Source: Lysobacterales bacterium (GTDB taxonomy: Bacteria; Pseudomonadota; Gammaproteobacteria; Xanthomonadales; SZUA-5). Taken from it: a DNA stretch of 64,000 nucleotides. Where the stretch lies: positions 1 to 64,000 of the forward strand of contig JALHMH010000008.1 in NCBI GenBank assembly GCA_022844165.1. Reading direction: 5' to 3'. The position numbers and the translations under genes were made by a program. Position 1 is the first letter of the stretch; every line of letters starts with the position of its first letter. The notes beneath the pieces were generated by a model. It worked only from the letters and a program-made list of their open reading frames with translations, ran no database searches and was not told the DNA's origin. Shown in pieces: positions 35,105 through 44,729 of this stretch.

Positions 35105-37306
35105 ATGCACCTTCAGCGGCTTGTCCCATTGGCGATTGCTGGTCTTCTGCTTGGCGCTTGTAGCGGCAGCAGCAATAGCCCGCGCGCCACCCCCGTCCAG
35201 GGCGCCACGAATAGCAACGGCCAGTTCGTCAGCGGTATCCATACGGCCCGTTTTGATCCATCGACCGGCGTCATCCCGTTTCCGAACAATCTTTTGCTTC
35301 AAGGTTCGCGGGATCTCACGATCAATGCGCCGGCAGCGAATCCGAACAACTTTGGCGACCCAACCGTCGCTCTGAACGCACTCGACGGATTTTCGACCAC
35401 CTCGCCGTGGTCGATGACCTTTACCGCCGCGATAGCGCCGACGACGCTGACGCCCGGTAACACGGTGCGCCTCTTTGAGGTTGCGGTGGTGACATCCGGT
35501 CCTGGCGCTGGCGCAGTGCAGCGAGTGGTGCGTGAGTTGGCATCGCCTGCCGAGTATGTGGTTGCGATTTCGACCACTGATGCCACCAATCGAACGATGG
35601 CGATCGTTCCGACGCGGCCACTGGAAGAATTAAAGTCGTATATGGCCGTCGTCACCAACGGCGTCACCGACACCGCCGGTAACAATGCGACGCCCGATTC
35701 AGCTTACTTCCTGGCGAAGAGAACTTCCCCATTGTCGCAGGGAACCGGCACGGCATGCGTGTCGCTCGATCCGCTGTTGCCGGCATCCACCGCATGTGGG
35801 TTAGAGCCGCTCCGTCAGCTGACCAACTCATTCGAAGCAGCAGCTGCTGCGGCTGGCGTCAATCGCGCCAATATCGTGTTGTCCTGGGTTGCCAATACGC
35901 AGGGTGTGACACCCACACTGCGCCTCGTCCGCAGCAACGCGCGCCCGGCAACAACCCGGTTCGCCCGCACCGGGCTGACGACCGCAGCGGCCGGCCTGCC
36001 GCCGATCGCTGACATTTTCATCGGCACGATCGGGTTGCCCTACTACCTGACAGCGCCCGGTACGGGAACCCCTGCTGCGCCAGCGTCTGCGGTGCTGACG
36101 GGTTTTTGGCGCGCGGCGCCGGGCGCTTATGTGCCGCCGTTTAACGCCTTGGGACTGGACTCGACATCCACCAACCTGACGGTGGCTAACCCGATTCCGG
36201 TGGCGACCTCAACACAGACCGCGCCCGTCCTGGTGACCATCCCAAATGCCGCCAGCGGCCAGACGCGGCCAGCTGCGGGATGGCCAGTGGTTATCTTTCA
36301 GCACGGTATCACGCGTAACCGATGCGACATGTTGGCGATCTCAGCAACCTTCGCTCAAGCCGGTTGGGCTGTCGTCGCCATCGATCAGCCGCTCCACGGT
36401 GCTTCGCCGACCGCAACCACAGACCAGTGCCAACCGTTCTACATCGGCCGAACACCATTTGCCCAAGCCGGCGCTCGCGAGCGCACGTTCGACGTCGATT
36501 TAATCAACAATGCGACGGGTGCGCCGGGTCCCGATGGGCAAGTCGATCCCACTGGAGCGCATTCGATCAACCTGTCCAGCCTTCTCACCTCGCGTGACAA
36601 CGTACGCCAGGCGGCGGCGGATCTGGGCGTACTGGCCGTCAGCATTCCGACGATGGATGTGGATGGCAACACCGCAGCGGATTTCGACGGCTCACGGATC
36701 GCTTTCGTCGGGCAATCGTTGGGTTCGATTGTTGGCACAACATTTCTCGCATTGGAGCCCACGGTGAACGTGGCCGTTCTAAGCGTGCCAGGTGGTGGTA
36801 TCGCCAATCTCCTCAATGGATCGCCCACATTCGGCCCGCGAATTCGCGCTGGCATTTCGGCGGCCTCAGGTATTCCGACAAACGATCCGCGCTTTCCAGG
36901 AACATTGGGCCAGTTCCTGCTGATTACGCAGACGGTCATCGACTCGGGCGATCCGATCAATTACGCGCGACTTGCTTCGACCAAGCGCATCTTGCTTCAA
37001 GAGGTCGTTGGCGGTGGAACAGTGTTGCCGGATCAGGTGGTGCCAAATACGGTCGCTGGTGCGCCGCTGTCGGGTACGGAACCCCTGATTGCCGCGTTGG
37101 GCCTGAGCACCATCACCCAGAACACCACGAACGCGAACGGCATTCGTGGCGTGACGCGCTTCATCGTTGGCGATCATGGCTCACTGTTGTCGCCGACGGC
37201 ATCGCTCGCGGCCACCGTCGAGATGCAAGGTCAGATGGCGTCGATGGTTGCATCGGGCGGAGCCCAAGTGAACGTCGCGAATCGCGCCGTGATTCGTACG
37301 CAGTAA
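35105..37306 (+). CDS. Lipoprotein lipase/phospholipase, VolA/bacterial virulence factor lipase-like
   Basis: Lipobox LLLGACSG; FDPSTGVIPFPNNLLLQGSRDLTIN..VALNALDGFST; nucleophile elbow FVGQSLGSIVG. Confidence 0.8.
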   Translation: MHLQRLVPLAIAGLLLGACSGSSNSPRATPVQGATNSNGQFVSGIHTARFDPSTGVIPFPNNLLLQGSRDLTINAPAANPNNFGDPTVALNALDGFSTTSPWSMTFTAAIAPTTLTPGNTVRLFEVAVVTSGPGAGAVQRVVRELASPAEYVVAISTTDATNRTMAIVPTRPLEELKSYMAVVTNGVTDTAGNNATPDSAYFLAKRTSPLSQGTGTACVSLDPLLPASTACGLEPLRQLTNSFEAAAAAAGVNRANIVLSWVANTQGVTPTLRLVRSNARPATTRFARTGLTTAAAGLPPIADIFIGTIGLPYYLTAPGTGTPAAPASAVLTGFWRAAPGAYVPPFNALGLDSTSTNLTVANPIPVATSTQTAPVLVTIPNAASGQTRPAAGWPVVIFQHGITRNRCDMLAISATFAQAGWAVVAIDQPLHGASPTATTDQCQPFYIGRTPFAQAGARERTFDVDLINNATGAPGPDGQVDPTGAHSINLSSLLTSRDNVRQAAADLGVLAVSIPTMDVDGNTAADFDGSRIAFVGQSLGSIVGTTFLALEPTVNVAVLSVPGGGIANLLNGSPTFGPRIRAGISAASGIPTNDPRFPGTLGQFLLITQTVIDSGDPINYARLASTKRILLQEVVGGGTVLPDQVVPNTVAGAPLSGTEPLIAALGLSTITQNTTNANGIRGVTRFIVGDHGSLLSPTASLAATVEMQGQMASMVASGGAQVNVANRAVIRTQ

Positions 37307-37338
37307 TCGAGAAGCGATCGGACACCATGGAGAAAACG

Positions 37339-39237
37339 ATGAAAAACACCATACCCGTGCGCTCGCGTCTTGCGCTCGCTGTGCTTGGCGCGTTGGTCGC
37401 CTCGCCTACCTTCGCGTGGGAGTACAGCAACGGCGACTTTGCGTTAACCACGTCTAACACCTTCAGCTATGGCGTGCAGTCGCGTGTCGAAGATCCGGAC
37501 AATGCCTTGATCGGGAAGGCCAACTTGTTTGTGCCCACGCCGCCTTCGGCGGCGTTGCCAACGGGCATTCCATTTCCTGCCGCCTTGCCGAACGCGCAGC
37601 AACGCCTGTTGCCCGGTCGTTTTTCGGTCAATAGCGATGATGGCAACCGCAAATGGGACAACGGCGATGTGTTCAGTAACGCCGTCAAGTGGAACGGTGA
37701 GCTCAGCTGGACGTATGGAGAAAACTGGGGCGGATTTGCCCGTGCCCTGGCCTTCTACGATTACGAAAATCAGCGCCGCGACGATATCAGCGATCTGGCC
37801 AAAGAAGCAGTAGGCAAGGACGCGCAGCTGCTCGACTTCTTCGTTTACAACAATTTTGCCTGGGGCCAGACCAATGGTTCGGTCCGTCTTGGACGGCAAG
37901 TGATCAGTTGGGGCGAGAGCACGTTCATCCAGCAGGGCATCAACGTCATCAATCCGATCGATGTTTCGAAACTGCGCGTTGCAGGTTCGGAATTGAAAGA
38001 GGCGTTCCTGCCGATCGATCAGATTTGGGCAAGCTTGAGCTTCAACGAGAACTTCTCGATCGAAGCCTTGTATATGTTCGAGTTTGAACAAACTGAGCCG
38101 GAGCCATCTGGAACATACTTCAGTTCGAACGACTTCGCGGCGCTGGGTGGCGAATACGTCATGTTGAACTTCGGTCTGGTGCCGGAGCCGATCAACTTTG
38201 GATTTTGCCCGGCGATCGGCGCCGGCCAAAACCCGGGTGGCTTCGATCCGTTCACGTTGGCGATTCAGCGATCCGCATGCGCTGCTGCAGTGCCACGTGC
38301 GCCGGATCGTTTTGCATCCGAGAGCGGTCAATACGGGCTGGCCGCACGTTACTTCGCGCCAGAAATCAACAACACCGAATTTGGCTTCTACTATCTCAAC
38401 TACCACAGCCGGTTGCCGCTGCTGTCGGGTATCTCGGTGACGAACTCCAATGCAAACTCCGCAAGATACTTCGCGGAGTATCCGGAGGACATCGAACTTT
38501 ATGGCTTTAGCTTCAATACCACATTGGAAGGATCTGGCATCGCGTGGCAAGGCGAGCTGAGCTTCCGACCCAACGCGCCGCTGCAGATAGACGATGTGGA
38601 ACTGCTGTTCACGGCGTTGAGTCCGCTCAACGCGGTCATTCCGCAGCCCGTAAATCGCTTTGTCAGCCAACTGGGATCGGTAGGACCGGGCCAGTACGTC
38701 AGAGGTTGGGAGCGCCACGAAATCAGCCAGTTCCAGACGACGCTGACAAAAGTCTTCGGGCCGGAGAACCCGGTAGGCGCCGATCAGATTTCGGCCGTGC
38801 TTGAGGTCGGCGCAACCAAGGTTTGGGACTTGCCGGATCCTTCGGTGCTCCGCTATCAAGGTGACGGTACTGACACCGGCGGCGGCCCGGACTTCCTGAC
38901 GGGTGCGTTCCGCAACCCGCAGACCTTGAACAACGGCTTTCCGACCTCGTTTTCGTGGGGCTACCGATTGGCAGGCCGCGCCGATTACAGTAACGCCTTC
39001 GGGTCGCCATTTACGCTGTCCCCGCGTATCGCATTTAACCATGACGTCAACGGTATCACCCCAGGCCCCGGCGGCAACTTCCTGGAAGATCGCCGTTCGC
39101 TGACTTTGGGTGTGGAAGCCAACTACCTGAATGAGTGGAGCGTCGATTTGAGCTACACGCGATTCTCAGGCGCGGGCATCTTTAATTTGCTCAACGATCG
39201 CGACTTTGTGGCCTTCACGGCGCGCTACGCGTTCTGA
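37339..39237 (+). CDS. DUF1302 family outer-membrane protein
   Basis: LSWTYGENWGGFARALAFYDYENQRR...LLDFFVYNNFAWGQTNGSVRLGRQVISWGESTFIQQGINVINPIDVSKLRVAGSELKEAFLPIDQIWAS; aromatic C-terminus ARYAF. Confidence 0.9.
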   Translation: MKNTIPVRSRLALAVLGALVASPTFAWEYSNGDFALTTSNTFSYGVQSRVEDPDNALIGKANLFVPTPPSAALPTGIPFPAALPNAQQRLLPGRFSVNSDDGNRKWDNGDVFSNAVKWNGELSWTYGENWGGFARALAFYDYENQRRDDISDLAKEAVGKDAQLLDFFVYNNFAWGQTNGSVRLGRQVISWGESTFIQQGINVINPIDVSKLRVAGSELKEAFLPIDQIWASLSFNENFSIEALYMFEFEQTEPEPSGTYFSSNDFAALGGEYVMLNFGLVPEPINFGFCPAIGAGQNPGGFDPFTLAIQRSACAAAVPRAPDRFASESGQYGLAARYFAPEINNTEFGFYYLNYHSRLPLLSGISVTNSNANSARYFAEYPEDIELYGFSFNTTLEGSGIAWQGELSFRPNAPLQIDDVELLFTALSPLNAVIPQPVNRFVSQLGSVGPGQYVRGWERHEISQFQTTLTKVFGPENPVGADQISAVLEVGATKVWDLPDPSVLRYQGDGTDTGGGPDFLTGAFRNPQTLNNGFPTSFSWGYRLAGRADYSNAFGSPFTLSPRIAFNHDVNGITPGPGGNFLEDRRSLTLGVEANYLNEWSVDLSYTRFSGAGIFNLLNDRDFVAFTARYAF

Positions 39238-39263
39238 CATGGATTGAGGCAGAGGAGAGTAAG

Positions 39264-40619
39264 ATGAGGATGAGAACCAAACTGCTCGGCGCTCTGCTGA
39301 GCCTCGGACTGGCCAGCGGCGCCCATGCCGCAGTGCCAGCAGCGCAGGCTGACCGGCTGGGCAAAGATCTGACGCCGGTCGGCGGCGAGAAAGGCGCCAA
39401 CAAAGACAACACTATTCCAGCCTGGGATGGTGGCATCACCCGGCCACCCGCCAACTTCAAGCTTGGCGATTTTCACCCGGATCCGTTTCCCGGTGACAAA
39501 CCGCAATTGCAGTTGACGCAGGCCAACTACAAGGACCATGCAGCCAAGTTGTCCGTCGGCCAACAGGCGATGTTTGCGAAGTATCCGACGTTCCGGATGG
39601 ATATCTATCCTACCCGGCGTTCGGCTTCGTTTCCGCAACGCATCTACGACATGACCAAGCGCAATGCCACGACTGCCAAGATGATTGGCGAAGGTGCGGG
39701 CGTGGAAAATGCAGCCGAAGGCTTCCCGTTCCCGATTCCCTCCGACGGCTACCAGGTCATTTGGAACCATAAGCTCAAGTACAAGGGCGTCTCGGTTCGA
39801 CGCTGGGCAAATCAAGCGGCGCCAACGGCAACCGGTGCATTCACGCCCATTCGCATTCGCGAAGAGCTGCTTGGATTGTATTGGAAGGAAGGCAATACCA
39901 TCGCCGACATCAATAACGTTCTGACCTACTTCTATCAAGAAGTGCTGGCGCCCGCCCGCCTGGCAGGTAACGTTTTGTTGGTGCATGAGACATTGAACCA
40001 GGAAGCGCAGCAACGTCAGGCGTGGGTGTACAACCCGGGTCAGCGCCGCGTGCGCAAAGCGCCGAATGTGGCTTACGATAATCCAGGCACTGCATCGGAT
40101 GCGCTTCGAACGAACGATATGACCGATATGTTCAATGGCGCGTTAGATCGCTTCGAGTGGAAGCTGGTGGGCAAGCGCGAGATGCTGATTCCGTACAATA
40201 CGTACAAGGCTCACGCCAAAGGGCTGGACTACAAGACGCTGATCCGTCCTGGGCATCTGAATCCAGATGTCATGCGCTATGAACTGCATCGCGTCTGGGT
40301 GGTTGAAGCCACGCTCCGCAGTGGTTTCCGCCACATCAACAGTCGCCGCACTTTCTTCCTTGACGAAGACAGCTGGCAGATCGCCATGATCGACCACTAT
40401 GACAGTCAGGGTCAGCTTTGGCGCTACAGCGAAGCGGCGATCGTCAATTACTACGAACAGCCGGTGCTTTGGACCACACTCGAAACGCACCACGATCTGA
40501 AATCAGGACGTTACATCGTGTCCGGTATCGACAACCAAGAAGAATCCTACAACTTCTCGTTTGTGACGTCGCCGGAGAATTATTCCCCGCAGGCGCTGAG
40601 AAGCCGCGGCGTCCGTTGA
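39264..40619 (+). CDS. DUF1329 family protein
   Basis: GKDLTPVGGEKGANKDNTIPAWDGGI...RMDIYPTRRSASFPQRIYDMTKRNATTAKM...DNQEESYNF. Confidence 0.9.
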   Translation: MRMRTKLLGALLSLGLASGAHAAVPAAQADRLGKDLTPVGGEKGANKDNTIPAWDGGITRPPANFKLGDFHPDPFPGDKPQLQLTQANYKDHAAKLSVGQQAMFAKYPTFRMDIYPTRRSASFPQRIYDMTKRNATTAKMIGEGAGVENAAEGFPFPIPSDGYQVIWNHKLKYKGVSVRRWANQAAPTATGAFTPIRIREELLGLYWKEGNTIADINNVLTYFYQEVLAPARLAGNVLLVHETLNQEAQQRQAWVYNPGQRRVRKAPNVAYDNPGTASDALRTNDMTDMFNGALDRFEWKLVGKREMLIPYNTYKAHAKGLDYKTLIRPGHLNPDVMRYELHRVWVVEATLRSGFRHINSRRTFFLDEDSWQIAMIDHYDSQGQLWRYSEAAIVNYYEQPVLWTTLETHHDLKSGRYIVSGIDNQEESYNFSFVTSPENYSPQALRSRGVR

Positions 40620-40712
40620 GCGTTCGAAAGTGGTATCAGAACGCCGGCCCGGTGGTGAACTTGGCCGGCGTTCGCATTTGTGGGTTGGGTTCAATTCTGG
40701 CTGGGGAACGGC

Positions 40713-41789
40713 ATGAGAATTTCGAAACGCGCGCTCGGGTTGCTGGGATTTGTTTGGCTCGGTGGGCTGTCGGCGCAAGATAAGACTTCGCCGCCGGCGT
40801 CGGTTTGGGCCGATCCGGCCACGGCGCCAGCGGAGACGCTCGATCTGGCGCGTATCCAGCGATCATTATTGGTCGATGTGGCGGAAGCACGGGATCGCGC
40901 CGTCATTGTCGGTGACCGAGGGCATATCCTGGTGTCCGAATCACGCAGCGAATGGCGTCAGGTCCCTGTGCCGACACGCGTGCTGCTCACAGCGGTGACG
41001 GCAGTCGACAATCGGCTTTGGGCCGTGGGTCACGATCAGGTGATTGTCTACAGTAGCGATGGTGGCTTAACGTGGACCTTGCAGAATTCGGATATCGCGG
41101 CTGAAGGTCCACTTTTAGATGTGGTGTTTCTCGATGGCGAACGTGGCTTTGCGATTGGCGCCTACGGCCAGTTCCTGAGTACTTCGAACTCTGGCGCCAG
41201 TTGGGAAGTGCAAACGATCAGCGATCGTGTTGCCGGCGTCGATCCTTCCTCCGTGCCGGTTGACGAGCCCGACGACGAGGCATTAGATGATGGGTCGATG
41301 CTTGCCAGCACCGACGTTGGTGAAGACGAAGGTGACCCACACTTAAATGCCATCGCCCGCACCAACGCCGGTTTACTGATCGTTGGCGAAGCCGGCTCCG
41401 TGTACCGGTCAATCGATGATGGCGCGACTTGGGAGCGCTCGGATCTCCCCTATGACGGTTCGATGTTCACCCTGGTTCCACTCGACAACGGTCGAATTGT
41501 CGCCGCTGGGCTTCGTGGCAACGTTTTTGTGACCGGTGATCTAGGTCGAAGCTGGCTATCGATAAGCTCGGGTACGGAAGCCAGCATATTCGGCGGTGCG
41601 GCTGTCGGAGGTAGTCGCGCACTGCTGGTAGGTGCGAGCGGCACCCTCCTCTTGGCGTCTGCAGATACGCTTGAACTAAGGCTTTCGACGTTCGCCGATG
41701 GCGGCATCATGAGTGCGGCGCTACCGATCAGCGAATCGGAGTTCGTGCTTGTTGGAGAGAACGGCGTGGCCACGCATTCCATTCATTAA
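40713..41789 (+). CDS. YCF48/BNR-like beta-propeller protein
   Basis: Repeated S.DGG.TW / LG..W type BNR motifs (YSSDGGLTWTLQNS; STSNSGASWEVQ; RSIDDGATWERSD; TGDLGRSWLSIS). Confidence 0.85.
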   Translation: MRISKRALGLLGFVWLGGLSAQDKTSPPASVWADPATAPAETLDLARIQRSLLVDVAEARDRAVIVGDRGHILVSESRSEWRQVPVPTRVLLTAVTAVDNRLWAVGHDQVIVYSSDGGLTWTLQNSDIAAEGPLLDVVFLDGERGFAIGAYGQFLSTSNSGASWEVQTISDRVAGVDPSSVPVDEPDDEALDDGSMLASTDVGEDEGDPHLNAIARTNAGLLIVGEAGSVYRSIDDGATWERSDLPYDGSMFTLVPLDNGRIVAAGLRGNVFVTGDLGRSWLSISSGTEASIFGGAAVGGSRALLVGASGTLLLASADTLELRLSTFADGGIMSAALPISESEFVLVGENGVATHSIH

Positions 41790-41804
41790 ACGGGAGAGCA
41801 CGTC

Positions 41805-44315
41805 ATGGCAGGAATGGGTTCGAACGACGTCAGCTACCCGCGACTGGAGAAGCTGATCTTTGGTAACCGCGGAATCGTACTCGGTATCTTCATTCTGATT
41901 ACGCTCGGTTTCCTAATGGCGGCGATGCAACTTCGCATCGATGCCGGGTTCCGCAAGCAGTTACCGCTGAATCATGAGTACATGCAGACCTTCGTCGACT
42001 ACGAGACGGAGTTTGGCGGCGCAAATCGCGTTTTCGTTGCGCTGATCGACAAACGCGGTGATATGTTCAACAAAGAGTTTTTCACGGCTTTGGAGAAGGC
42101 GACGGAGCAGGTTAAGGCGATCAGCGAAGTGGACAATTCGCGAGTGCGATCGATCTTTACGCCAAATACGCGCTTTGTCGAAATCGTAGAAGGTGGATTC
42201 GCGGGCGGAAACGTTATCCCGGCAGATTTCTCGACGACCGCGCCAGATTTCAATCCGACCGCTGACGATTTCGATGCAATCCGAACCAATATCGTAAAAG
42301 CGGGAATTGTCGGGCGCCTTGTTGCGAAAGACTTCTCTGGCGCGATGGTTCAAGCAGAGTTGATTCCTGAGACGGCTGCAGAAGGTGGCAAACTCGACTA
42401 CCAAGGGGTCGGCGATAAACTCGAGCAGATTCGTGCTGCCATCGAAAACAATAATATCAGTGTGCATATTATCGGGTTTACGAAGGTGGTTGACGACATC
42501 GCCGATGGTGCCAGGTCGGTCATTTACTTCTTTCTGCTCACAGTCGTCTTTACTTTCATTCTGCTCTACGTCTACTCGACTTCGTTCAAGCTCGCGATGT
42601 TGACGGTCGTGGCGGCTTTCGTGGCAGTCATCTGGATGCTTGGTGCTTTGCGTTTGATGGGTTTTGGTATTGACCCGATGAACATGCTGACACCATTCCT
42701 GATATTCGCCATCGCAGTCAGTCACGGCGAGCAGATGATCAATCGCTATCGCGGCGAGGTGTTTTTCGGTGGGCTCGAAGAGGGTACACCTGAGGAGTTG
42801 GAGAAGCGTCAAGGAGTGTCAAGCGAGGAGGCAGCGAAGAGTGCATTCCGACGCTTGTTGATTCCCGGTTGCGTCGCCTTGCTCGCCGGGTGCATTGGCT
42901 TCGGGACGATTCTACTGATCCCAGTGAAGATGATCTTTGAGTTGGCTGTGACAGCCACGGTTGGCGTCTTTTTGACGATATTTACCAACTTGATCCTGCT
43001 GCCCATTCTGTTGTCTTACACCAAGCTGTCGAACCTGCCTAAGAAGCGTGCGTTCCGCTTGCGGCAGATCACAGCATTCGATCACATTTGGGCGTTTTTG
43101 ACACGTTTCTCCCGCCCCGCAGTGGCCGCGGGCATCATTGTGATGGGTTTGGTGGTGTGGTTCTTCGCGCACAAACATGCCGAGCAAATGATGGTCGGCG
43201 ATGCACGGGATGGTGTTGCCGAATTGCGCGACGACGCGCGGTACAACCAGGACGCGCGCGAGATTACGCAGCGATTTTCGCTGTCGACCGACATCATCAA
43301 CATCATTGCCGAAGTGGGTCCTTTCGCATGTACCGAGAGTTTCCGGGCGATGGAGACGCTCGACCGTTTCGCATGGCATATGCAGAATGTTGAGGGCGTG
43401 CAGCAAGTTATCACCCTCTCGCACGTCGGGCGAATGGTCACGGCCGGCTATAACGAAGGCAGTCCGCGCTGGCGCGCTTTGCCTAGAAACGCTGAGGTCA
43501 TGCGCCAGAGTTTGCAAAGCGTCGAGACAGATTCGGGATTGATCGATGCGCCAGAATGCAGAGCGATGCCGGTTATTGTCTTTACCACCGATCACAAAGC
43601 AGAGACGATCACGCGTGTGGTCAATGCGGTGAAATCGTTCCGTGAGAAGAACCAGGCTTTCGACATGAGTTTTCGTGTCGAGCGCGACAAGGCGGAAGTC
43701 GCGGCGATGGAAACCGGCGAGGAGTATCGAACCGATCAGGTCAACCTGCGTCTGGCGACCGGCAGCGTAGGCGTTGCCGCAGCAATCAATGAGACGGTCA
43801 GCGAACTCGAAAAACCGATGCTCTATTTGTTGTATGTAGCCGTGTTCTTGATGTGCATTCTGAGTTTCAAGAACCCGCTTGCAGCTTTGTGCATTGTTTT
43901 GCCGCTCATTCTGGTGACAGCGCTCGGTGAGGCCTTAATGGTCGAGCTTGGTATAGGCCTCAAAGTCAATACCCTCACGGTCGTCGCCCTGGGGGTCGGC
44001 ATCGGTGTCGATTATGCGATTTACATTTTTGCGCGAATGCGCGAGCTGATGCTTCAGGGTAAGGGGCTGAGTCAAGCTTACTTTGAAGCACTGAAAACGA
44101 CCGGAATTGCCATCTTCTACACCGCGCTGACGCTGGCTTGCGGTGTGGCAACATGGATATTCTCGGAGCTCAAATTCCAGGCGGACATGGGCTTGATGCT
44201 GACCTTCATGTTTGTAGTCAATATGATCGCCGCCATCGTCTTCCTGCCAGCATTGTGCCGCTGGTTATTGAAGCCTTTCGAGAAAGTGGAGTGGACCCCG
44301 CCCAAATCTGCTTAG
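41805..44315 (+). CDS. RND/MMPL superfamily exporter
   Basis: 836 aa; repeated TM blocks, GVGIGVDYAIYIFARMRE motif, two large periplasmic loops. Confidence 0.93.
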   Translation: MAGMGSNDVSYPRLEKLIFGNRGIVLGIFILITLGFLMAAMQLRIDAGFRKQLPLNHEYMQTFVDYETEFGGANRVFVALIDKRGDMFNKEFFTALEKATEQVKAISEVDNSRVRSIFTPNTRFVEIVEGGFAGGNVIPADFSTTAPDFNPTADDFDAIRTNIVKAGIVGRLVAKDFSGAMVQAELIPETAAEGGKLDYQGVGDKLEQIRAAIENNNISVHIIGFTKVVDDIADGARSVIYFFLLTVVFTFILLYVYSTSFKLAMLTVVAAFVAVIWMLGALRLMGFGIDPMNMLTPFLIFAIAVSHGEQMINRYRGEVFFGGLEEGTPEELEKRQGVSSEEAAKSAFRRLLIPGCVALLAGCIGFGTILLIPVKMIFELAVTATVGVFLTIFTNLILLPILLSYTKLSNLPKKRAFRLRQITAFDHIWAFLTRFSRPAVAAGIIVMGLVVWFFAHKHAEQMMVGDARDGVAELRDDARYNQDAREITQRFSLSTDIINIIAEVGPFACTESFRAMETLDRFAWHMQNVEGVQQVITLSHVGRMVTAGYNEGSPRWRALPRNAEVMRQSLQSVETDSGLIDAPECRAMPVIVFTTDHKAETITRVVNAVKSFREKNQAFDMSFRVERDKAEVAAMETGEEYRTDQVNLRLATGSVGVAAAINETVSELEKPMLYLLYVAVFLMCILSFKNPLAALCIVLPLILVTALGEALMVELGIGLKVNTLTVVALGVGIGVDYAIYIFARMRELMLQGKGLSQAYFEALKTTGIAIFYTALTLACGVATWIFSELKFQADMGLMLTFMFVVNMIAAIVFLPALCRWLLKPFEKVEWTPPKSA

Positions 44316-44351
44316 CGATTGGCTTCGCCGAAGCCCCGATTGATGAGGCTC

Positions 44352-44380
44352 AACGAGGCGGCGCTCAGCGCCGCTTCGTT
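44352..44380 (+). terminator. Hairpin at the end of the lipase-RND operon
   Basis: AACGAgGCGGCG-ctcag-CGCCGCtTCGTT; weak downstream T-tract. Confidence 0.55.
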
Positions 44381-44729
44381 GTTGGGCAACAAAGAAGGCG
44401 AAGATCGCCATTGTTGCGTGGCGACCGGAGCTGCGTCGCAAGATGCGTGCGCTCAGAATCCGCGGCACCACGAATGAATGGCAAGTGGCAAGGTCGGTGC
44501 GCCGTCGTCGGCCGCATTCTCCAAACAGCGATGTCTCCGTGGTGTGGCGTCGATCGGACTGCATTGAACTTCGATCCGAGGACCAGGTTCGACTGCTGAA
44601 GGCGCCTTTTGGCTGCGGACGATGATCCACTCGGTATCATTCGATGTTGGATCGCTCGCCCGAGAGGAGACGGATCCCGTGAAACGATCTATCCGGCCCC
44701 GTGACGCTCCGGTCCAATCACGCGATTGC

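Noticed and set aside
37444-39042. 532-aa minus-strand ORF antisense to DUF1302
   Set aside because: Antisense artefact; DUF1302 has signal peptide, family motifs and an aromatic C-terminus.
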